Of a stretch of 64,000 bases of DNA, positions 57,288 to 64,000 are shown one piece after another; the first letter of the stretch is position 1; each line of letters begins with the position of its first letter. The notes under the pieces were generated by a model that was not told the origin of the DNA, searched no databases, and saw only the letters and a program-made list of their open reading frames with translations. Origin of the DNA: Toxorhynchites rutilus septentrionalis (Eukaryota; Arthropoda; Insecta; Diptera; Culicidae); the NCBI RefSeq assembly GCF_029784135.1, contig NC_073746.1, positions 58,812,097 through 58,876,096 of the forward strand, in the 5' to 3' direction. Made by a program: the position numbers and the translations under genes.

Positions 57288-58350
57288 GGGTTGGGGAAAA
57301 AGAAATGTCGTATTTCTGATCGAAATTTGACGCTTTATTCAACATACTTAAAATTATCCAATTTAAGTCAAATATGCGCTGTTTTTTTCGCAAACTTGTT
57401 GCCATTTAGAAGGCAACTTCATTATCCCCCCATATAAAACCCTCCTCCTTATTTGCAAAAAACTCAGACAGCCAGTTTTTGCAAGCCTCTTTAGAGGCCA
57501 ACTTAGTATCACCAAGAGCGTGGACCGGAAGAGATGATAATCACTTGGAGCCAGGTCCGGACTATACGGTGGGTGCAATAGGACATCCCATCCGAGCTCC
57601 CGTAGCTTCTGGCGGATCATCAAAGATGTGTGAGGCTGAGCGTTGTCCTGGTGGAAAACAACACCATTCCTATTGGCAGCTTCTGGTCAATCGCCTGCTT
57701 CAAACGGTCAAGCGGCTCACAGTAGAGAACCGAGTTGAGGTTCTGGCCATAGTTGAGCAGCTCATAGTGGATGATTCCCTTCCAATCCTACCAAACACAC
57801 AGCAAAACCTTCCTGGCCGTCAATCCGGGCTTGGCGATGGTTTGGGCTGGCTCACCGCGCTTCGACCACGACTTTTTTCGCTTTAGGTTGTCGTACGTGA
57901 TCCACTTTTCATCACCAGTCACCATCTTCTTCAAAAATGGGTCGAGTTCGTTCCGTTTCAGCAGTGCATCGCAGGCGTTGATTCGGTCTGAAGGATTTTT
58001 TTGCGTCAAATCGTGTGGCACCCATACATCCAGCTTTTTTTTGGAATCCAATCTTCTGCAGATGGTTCCAAACGGTTTTATGGTCTATACCCAGTTCCTG
58101 GCCAATCGAGCGAGTGCTCACATGCCGGTCTACTTGGATGATTTCAACGATTTTATCGGTTTCCACGACGATTGGCCTACCAGTACGAGGTGTATCTTCG
58201 ACAGCCTCTACACCAGAACGAAATCGATCAAACCAACGCTGTGCTGTGCGAATCGTTACAGTATCGGGTCCATAAACTACACGATTTTTTTCGGCCGCCT
58301 TCGTTGCAGTTTTACCTCGCAGGTACCGTTGTGAATCATACTTCGGACGC
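57288..58350 (-). mobile_element. Mariner element, 5'-truncated and dead
   Basis: The terminal GGGTTGGGGAAAAAGAAATG at 57288 follows TA (57286-57287) and is a mariner-type TIR at the transposase 3' side. The transposase reads on the minus strand up to about 58347. There the N-terminus is cut off and no second TIR is found. Confidence 0.8.
57363..58347 (-). pseudogene. Mariner transposase, frameshifted
   Basis: Minus-strand pieces in order: LRGKTATKAAEKNRVVYGPD, AQRWFDRFRSGVEAVEDTPR and TGRPIVVETDKIVEI (paired HTH). After an eight-A run near 58032-58039 the frame shifts to KKLDVWVPHDLTQKN, then MVTGDEKWITYDNLKRKKSW, carrying the first catalytic Asp. The segment that should hold the second Asp (HQDNARPH in relatives) is frame-shifted and unreadable. 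The third, PPYSPDLAPSDYHLF, is preserved at 57363-57623 in a further frame. The protein would have cut and pasted its own TIRs; it cannot now. Confidence 0.85.
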
Positions 58351-58573
58351 TTAAGGCATATGATGCAGAAAATAGATCTAAGCTTTATGCACAGGTGTTA
58401 TTTGGTTGATACTTTCGATAAAGTAGTCCAATATGCATTTAAGCTTTCTACTTTGGTAGCTGTTTGATTGAAAACATAAAAAAATCATCGAATAAAATGC
58501 TTTTCAAATGAAGCGAATAAAAATCAAACTTCGGACACTGAATCAAATTTCGGACAATTACATTACAATAATA
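58351..58573. other. Short AT-rich spacer
   Basis: No recognised feature. Confidence 0.3.
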
Positions 58574-59256
58574 CCTACCGCGTAAAAAACAGCGTTAATT
58601 GGAAAATCCGCTTAAAAACCGCGTGAATTTGAAAATCCGTGTAAAAAAACCGCATTAATTGGAGAATCCGCGTTAAAAAAAACCATATCACTTAATGATA
58701 GATATCAAATGGGACTATCCTTATGTAGAACGGAAGTAAAAAGTTGAGTGTTACTCGCTTCCGAAAACCCGTAGATTTTTCCTGCAATTTCGTTTGGTAC
58801 TGGTAGCTATAGTTCAGTTTTCCTCACGAATGACGTCATCTGCTGTTGCTAGAAGATTCCCTTGCGATTAGTATACTCTACTGCCAATACACGTGCAGTA
58901 CCACTGTTGGACCGCCCAGAGCTAAGTGGACAAGGAAATCCATTCACGAATCGCTGCCCGTAAAAACCCCGTCCCGTTGTGCAGCCCGGTGAGCTATCTG
59001 TTACCTTACACCTAAAATCCACGTGAGAATCGTGATAATGTGCGGCACTGATTTCCTTCATAGGCGCTAGGCTCCGTTACAAGCACTAATTACCGTAATA
59101 TGCTTTGAGGGAACATAAGAGAAAAGTGTGAGCTGAGGGGGAGATGTGATATTGCACTAGTCTTTTTTTACGCGGGTACCGAGTTAATTGGAATATCCGC
59201 GTAAAATATACCTCGTAAAGAAACCGCGCAAAAACCGCGTAAAAAACCTGGGTGTG
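58574..59256. repeat. Two relatives of the 50.8-kb MITE flanking unrelated DNA
   Basis: 58574-58692 holds repeated CGCGTAAAAAA and TTAATTGGAAAATCCGC units. 59164-59256 holds TTTTTTTACGCGGGTACCGA, AATATCCGCGTAAAATATAC, CTCGTAAAGAAACCGCG and the terminal CGTAAAAAACCTGGGTG. Between them lies about 470 bp of GC-intermediate, non-coding DNA. The pair may be one expanded element or two partial ones, because the left CACCCAGG end is absent. Confidence 0.5.
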
Positions 59257-59417
59257 CCAATAACATTTCGGAGCAATCAATGCTTGGCATAGAACATAAT
59301 CAACAGCAAATTTTGAAATGAAGAAATATTGCGTTTGTTACTACAAATCGTCAGTTGTTGTTCCGCGTTCGTGTGAATCAATCGAGAGATGCCATTTGAT
59401 ATATTATTACTATATTA

Positions 59418-59637
59418 GGGTAACACGGGGTGAGTTGGAGATACGGGGTGATTTGGACCACCCTTTATCTCAAAAAGTACGGCTCAACTTGGTGTGTTGT
59501 GTAGTAAAGTTCTGTTTGCCTACAGAAGAGGAACAATTTGATGCAGCGAAACTGTAAGTTTAAGAACAATGAATGAAATTAATTGTGTTTTATATTAGGC
59601 GATTTGCTTAGGTGGTCCAAATTCCCCCCATTTCCCC
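59418..59637 (-). mobile_element. TA-flanked MITE, GGGGTGATTTGGACC family, short copy
   Basis: 220 bp between TA at 59416-59417 and 59638-59639. The left 170 bp matches the right end of the 5881-6839 element in reverse, including CTACAGAAGAGGAACAATTT against AAATTGTTCCTCTTCTGTAG. The last 45 bp matches its left end (GGCGATTTGCTTAGGTGGTC and onward). The TIR here contains an extra about 20-bp GGGGTGAGTTGGAGATAC insertion or duplication. It is an internal-deletion derivative. Confidence 0.75.
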
Positions 59638-59639
59638 TA

Positions 59640-59952
59640 CTATTCTAGTCACACTCCAGCAATCGATCAGTAAACAGTGTTTATTAACACGTTGAACCTC
59701 GATTTTTTCTTACAGCTCTTTCGATTCAGCCCGCATCAAGAGCGTTAGTCTCGGTCCTAGCTCCCAAATACACTTATTGTATAAACAGAAAATAGTCAGA
59801 ATTTGGATTAGAACGTAAACACATTTCGTAAAACACCCGAAAACAAGCCGTACCGTAACATTTTTATTTTGTTATTTCAGTCCCCGTCAGTCAGCGTTTT
59901 CCTACCAAAAGCTCAACGTCGGCCCCTACGGACCGACACGGGGCTCAACCTG
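59640..59952. other. GC-intermediate spacer, unclassified
   Basis: Contains CCGTCAGTCAGCG and ACGTCGGCCCCTACGGACCG inverted-looking blocks near 59884-59935. No coding family; possibly a fragment of a retroelement leader. Confidence 0.25.
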
Positions 59953-59956
59953 TTAA

Positions 59957-60700
59957 GGAAGAATTCTAGTTTTGAAATTTGGAAAAAATCGAAATTTTTA
60001 TTCTTTATTATTCTAATGCCCTTGGAAAGATTTTTTGAAACTCCCTTTCTTTACCGAGTTATAGCTACTTCAGTGATGCGGTATCTTATCTAGTACGGCC
60101 TTGACTCAAATAAAACACATGTTTCTCTTGAAACTTGAACCGTATTCCACAGATATATTAATACAGTATTTATATATCGCCCTACCGCATGAACCCATAA
60201 AAATTATACATTTTCATTCCAATATTTAAAAAAAAATGGAAATGTAATAAAAACTTACTAAAACACAATTTTTAATTTCAAACGGCTTCTTCAATGGCAC
60301 TAACGTTCCTAGAGGAACTTCACCGTCTCTTCTATGCCATATAACACGCCTTGAATGCATTCTGAGTGGTAAGCTCTAGAATACGCGTGATCACAGTGCA
60401 AGTCGGAGGAAATTTCTTTGACGAATAGTTCCCCCGACCAGAACGGGAATCGAACCCGAACACCCGGCATGTTAGTTATGACGCTAACCACTCGGCCAAG
60501 GGAGCACATCTCAAACGGCTGCCATCTTGTATAAAAGCGTTACTTTCGGATTGTTCGAGATTCATACTATACGGCATCTTCACTGATTGAAATCTTTTGG
60601 ATTTTTTTCGTTTCGGATAACCAGAAGGGCTGAAATCGTGTACGCCATGACACTGTTTTTTTGGAACGGCCCCACTTCACCAACGTGTAACATTTTTCTT
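59957..60700 (+). mobile_element. TTAA-type element, diverged copy carrying a SINE
   Basis: TTAA (59953-59956) is followed by GGAAGAATTCTAGTTTTGAA, a diverged form of GGGGGTATTCTAGTCTAGAA at 62793. The body matches 62793-63370 through AGTGATG(C/T)GGTATCT, ACGGCC, CAAACGGC(T/C)GCCAT-TTGT, AACCAGAAGG-CTG-AATCGTG and CACTTCACCA. The right end is lost near 60700. A SINE is inserted at 60288-60510. Confidence 0.7.
60288..60510 (-). mobile_element. tRNA-derived SINE with 10-bp target-site duplication
   Basis: TCAAACGGCT occurs at 60278-60287 and 60511-60520. On the minus strand the head reads GTGCTCCCTTGGCCGAGTGG then TTAGCGTC (A box TGGCCGAGTGG), with GGGTTCGATTCCCGTTCTGG (B box GGTTCGATTCC) following. 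The A and B boxes form an internal pol III promoter. The 3' end is TTGAAGA. The related element at 63183 has the uninterrupted TCAAACGGC site, which shows the empty state. The spacing and absence of a full cloverleaf rule out a functional tRNA gene. Confidence 0.85.
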
Positions 60701-60752
60701 TCGTTTGAATATGTTTGTGTTCCTAAATGATTTACAAACAAATAATTAGCCA

Positions 60753-61438
60753 TTCCGAATATGGTGGTTCTTAGATTTTCGTGAAAAGTGTTAATTTTGT
60801 GCTTTATCACAATTTTTTTTATTTTTCATTTTTTCGTGACCACTTCCATTGCAGGGCGGTTCGAAAAATCAATTATTTCCACTTTTTCCCAAAAATGGCT
60901 TTTTTTAATTCATAGTTTTGAACCACTGAACCGTTTTAGATGATCGACATATAAAATTGAAGCCAATTCCTTTTATTGGAAAAAATTGAAAAACCATATC
61001 TCAAAAACGACAAAATAGCATCTCTGATATCGAGATATGTTATGTAAAAAATCATCAGCTTTCAAGGAAAAATATAAAAAAATATAGTGCCCTCTAGTCC
61101 AAAGCCATTAAAAACAAAAAGAACCACTACAATCAATAATTACGAAAACAAAATCCATTGTTTTTGCAAGTTAAATTTTTTTTATATTAAAAGGCTAGCT
61201 TATTGGCTCATTTGATATGTCGATCATCTGAATCGGTTTAGTGATTCAAAAGTTATGAATTTTTGAAAAAAGTCATTTTTGGGAAAAAGTTTAAAAAAAT
61301 TTAAAAAAATGGCGGACCACCCCAAAATGGAAATGGTCACCCTAACGAAAAAATAAAAAATACGGGTCTAATATTTTGCAATAAAGAACAAAACTACCAC
61401 TTTTCATGGAAATCTGAGAACCACCATTTCGGTTTGGC
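60753..61438. repeat. Fold-back repeat with about 235-bp arms
   Basis: TGGTGGTTCTTAGATTTTCG then TGAAAAGTG at 60760 mirrors CACTTTTCATGGAAATCTGA then GAACCACCA ending near 61425. The arms continue inward through GACCA-TTCCATT, TTTCCCAAAAATG and CGACATAT to about 60985 and 61195. The about 210-bp centre is AT-rich. One arm orientation matches 52740-53160. Non-coding. Confidence 0.65.
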
Positions 61439-62632
61439 ATGGAATGGCAAATGGAATATACTTATATAATGCCGTATATAACGATATTACGATGCTCGTT
61501 GCACCGATATTGGACTTGACTCGACAAATTCATAAAAAATGTATTAGTTATACGTATATAACGTGGTATATAGCGATATCTCGATGCTCATTATGTCACA
61601 ATATATGTCACAATCTACTAATGATGCACAAAATCGAGTTTTTTGCATTTTATACCATTTTGGATGCATGTGATACATTATTGATAGTTCATATGTACAA
61701 AATTATACGATTTAATGTTTGCTGAGATTCAAAACTTCAGTGCAAAATGTAGGGAATCCACATATTTTGTAATAAAAACTATCTGCTAAATCAAACTGTA
61801 TATTTTGATGGAATTTCATTAGATATTAAATTTTCGAAATAAAAAAAAATTAATGATGTTTTTTATGCTGTATTAATATTGTCATTACCTTTTCTATAAC
61901 TTGAAGATTTACTCTAAATTCCAGGATTATAAAAAAATCCAAGGCCGAGGATAGGAACATTTTCATAGATCAAAATGAAATGAAGGTTATAGCACAAAAC
62001 ATGGTATCGAAAAGAAGAGAAACGGTTATAAAATTTTACCGGGAGCAAACTCAATGAATTTTAGCTTTATTGCTATGGAGGGGTTTGGCCGAATTTTCAA
62101 ATTGTAAAATTATGTGCCTCCTCCATTGCACGTTTAAGATAGAAACGAAATTTCTATTGCCCTTAAAATTTTCACTCAATGTCACCGTTTTTCTTCTTCG
62201 GAAAATTTCTATGACCTGCAATGCTACACGCTACCTTCAGGTTCATAATTGAAGATGAAAAAAAAATCCATTTTTGGGAAAAGGAATCATAACTGAGGCC
62301 ATCTACACACTAGGCAACCTAAGTTGGAAAGCAACTTAACGAATATGTCAAAAAAGTTGAGAACATGTGTAATCAGATGGGAGCATACACACTAGGCATC
62401 TGGCAATTTAGGTCGGACCAACTTTTTCGATTCAACCTAGCATGTCGAGTCGCGCGCGATGTGTGTCGACAACTTTTTCGTTCAATTGCCGTTGACGTTT
62501 TGATTTCTGCGTTCGTTGATTTTCAATATCTGTCAGTGGTGATGCAAAACAGTGTTTACGATATTGGCGCAGCTGTTCTTATGAACGAACGAGATGTAAG
62601 TATTTTGCTACTTTGGTTTAGTTCATATATAA
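61439..62632. other. No gene recognised; short direct repeats
   Basis: ACACACTAGGCA occurs near 62305 and 62387, each followed by AACT-rich sequence. ATATAACG/GATATTACGATGCTCG and TATATAGCGATATCTCGATG repeats lie near 61475-61590. A 108-codon frame at 62365-62691 has no family features. Confidence 0.35.
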
Positions 62633-62634
62633 TA

Positions 62635-62759
62635 TTAGGCTGTCAAAAAAGTCCTGCGGTATTTCCGCGAGGTGTCGTTGTAAGCGCGTAGTTCTAGTTG
62701 TATTCATTGTATCGAGTCAAACTATAGCTTGTTAGAAAGGTATTATAATAATATAGTCC
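62635..62759 (+). mobile_element. Mariner 5' tip, truncated
   Basis: TTAGGCTGTCAAAAAAGTCC then TGCGGTATTTCCGCGAGG follows TA (62633-62634) and has the form of a mellifera-type mariner TIR. The element breaks off where LINE poly-T begins at 62760. The rest may continue beyond that LINE, outside the window. Confidence 0.55.
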
Positions 62760-64000
62760 TTTTTTTTTATCCAAAATATATATTTTTATTAAGGGGGTAT
62801 TCTAGTCTAGAAATCTGAAAAAATCGAATTTTTTTTTTTACCATATTTCTGTAGTTTAGGCATTCAAGAATATACTCTAGAAAGGACTTATCGAAAATCC
62901 TATTATTTACCTAGTTAGAGCCATCTTAGTGATGTGGTATCTAACCTGTTACGGCCATCACAATGAACTTCAAACGCGTTTCTCTCGGAACTAGTTTTTT
63001 TCTAACTGGCGTACACGATATCTCAAGTTCTACTGAACCGATTTATGTCAAATTTATATGAAAATAATCTGCATACATCTCTCTATCGCATGAACCAATA
63101 AAAAATTATAACTTTTTAATTTTACTATTTTTAAAAAATCGGTAAACGCAAAAAAAACGTTTTAAACAGCATTTTTGTTTTCAAACGGCCGCCATTTTGT
63201 TAAAACCCATGTTTTTGACTTGTCCGAGGTTCATGCCATAGCGACATCTTTACTGATTCAGAACCTGTTTCAAAAAAAAAATTTTTGTTTCAGATAACCA
63301 GAAGGACTGGAATCGTGTACGCCATGGCACAACTTTTTTTTGAACACCCTCACTTCACCAGCATGTAACTATTCTAATTATGAATATTTTTTTCCGTCCT
63401 ATTTTTGTTTTATTGTTGAAAGATAGATAAACGAATAATGATATAATGGATAGTAAAAATATTCTTTGTTTTATTTTTACGGAGTTCGAAAAAACGTCCG
63501 AAATTCGTGTCTCTACACTAGAATACCCCCTTAAGGCTCATATGGCGTCAACCTGACGGGGCCGGGAGTTCAATATTTCAACAATGTTTGCCTTATAACT
63601 ATGTTAGTAATATGTTACCGATTACTCGCGGTTGGCTCGAGGTTAGTATTACAATTGTTCTCGTAATTGTGATGTTGCTGTCTTCAATGATCTGTACCTG
63701 TGCCCGACACGGGATACTTCCTATTGGGATGCAGCTGACCATTAATCAGCAACGCCCCCCTAGTCTGTACCCCATATCTAGCGTGGTGCGTCTTCTCGAG
63801 GAATCCAGGATAGAATGGTCACTAGCCGGCGCAATCGTCAGCTCGTGTAGAGTTGTCATGAGCGATACAACCTTTGGCTTTTGTTGAATCATCAGTGTAC
63901 TGCACAACCTTTGGCCCGTGTATCTGTAAAGAGTGTGTGTATGTATTGCCGCGACTAAGTAAAAGTTTATAGATCGGATAGGAGGGATACGAAACAGGGA
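62760..64000 (-). mobile_element. I-clade LINE copy 3, 3' UTR (partial, runs off window), split by a TTAA element
   Basis: Poly-T and ATCCAAAATATATATTTTTA at 62769-62789 is the reverse complement of the copy 2 terminus (47279-47300). After the inserted element the match resumes at 63535. It continues through ACGGGGCCGGGAGTTCAATA, GATTACTCGCGGTTGGCTCG and CAACCTTTGGCCCGTGTATC to the end of the window. The two UTRs are close, so copies 2 and 3 belong to one subfamily. Its coding part lies beyond 64000. Confidence 0.85.
62793..63530. mobile_element. TTAA-flanked element (piggyBac-type MITE) inside a LINE
   Basis: 738 bp with TIRs GGGGGTATTCTAGT (left) and, as reverse complement, GGGGGTATTCTAGT (right), bracketed by TTAA at 62789-62792 and 63531-63534. 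The LINE copy 2 UTR has the unoccupied single TTAA at 47276-47279. No transposase frame. TTAA duplication and short G/C-start TIRs are the signature of piggyBac-mobilised elements. Confidence 0.85.

Noticed and set aside
60420..60510. tRNA gene on the minus strand
   Set aside because: A and B boxes are present, but the unit is flanked by a 10-bp target duplication and continues into a non-tRNA body, so it is a SINE head.
63588..63887. 99-codon plus-strand frame near the window end
   Set aside because: It lies in the antisense of the LINE 3' UTR; a similar minus-strand frame occurs in the copy 2 UTR at 46927-47148.
1..64000. CRISPR array or prokaryotic operon
   Set aside because: No regularly spaced short repeats with unique spacers; all features are of a eukaryotic transposon-rich genome.
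1..64000. Endogenous viral element (non-retroelement)
   Set aside because: No polymerase, nucleoprotein or glycoprotein-like frame of an RNA or DNA virus was recognised. All RT-related frames fit LINE or BEL/Pao.

Overview
This is a repeat-dominated stretch of an insect nuclear genome, most likely a culicine mosquito (Aedes-like). That assignment is inferred from the mobile-element repertoire: I-clade and other LINEs, a BEL/Pao element, mariner and Tc1-like elements, Helitron-type repeats starting TC-TGTATATATAAAAATG, tRNA-derived SINEs, and many TA-flanked MITEs. The DNA is AT-rich. I recognise no host protein-coding exon, rRNA or functional tRNA gene. Every convincing protein signal belongs to a transposable element.

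Layout. 0-7 kb: AT-rich repeats, a pogo/Tigger-like DNA element at 2.34-3.96 kb, a diverged tandem repeat with a candidate core promoter at 4.9-5.5 kb, and a TA-flanked element at 5.88-6.84 kb. 7-15 kb: mostly single-copy-looking non-coding DNA, broken by a fold-back element with 319-bp arms (10.2-11.1 kb) and a decayed LINE reverse transcriptase (11.2-12.0 kb, minus). 15-21 kb: two tandem LINE C-terminal fragments, Helitron-type repeats with several stacked 3' ends, a pogo-like relic and a SINE. 21-27 kb: single-copy-looking DNA and a palindromic AT-rich repeat family. 27.5-35.8 kb: a LINE RNase H remnant, an internally deleted BEL/Pao pol, and an I-clade LINE (copy 1) bounded by a 10-bp target-site duplication. 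38.4-41.9 kb: two TIR elements. 42.1-47.3 kb: I-clade LINE copy 2, whose ORF2 reading frame is open for about 1,230 codons. 47.9-49.3 kb: a dead Tc1-like element. 50-53 kb: a LINE tail, MITEs and a third LINE lineage (minus). 53-57 kb: single-copy-looking DNA. 57.3-64 kb: a dead mariner, MITEs, two copies of a TTAA-flanked element (one carrying a SINE), another fold-back, a mariner tip, and the 3' UTR of a third I-clade LINE running off the window on the minus strand.

How the parts relate. The LINEs can supply retrotransposition machinery to SINEs, and the 20.4-kb SINE ends in a GGCTC/GAGCC hairpin plus AATAAAC tail like that of LINE copy 1. The cut-and-paste families are represented almost entirely by dead or deleted copies. 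Several of them (2.3, 5.9 and 38.4 kb) share one organisation: TA-flanked imperfect TIRs whose core motif is repeated just inside each end. Comparing copies inside the window gives empty-site evidence for the TTAA element and for the SINE nested in its relative. It also shows that LINE copy 2 has lost the ORF2 ATG that copy 1 keeps.
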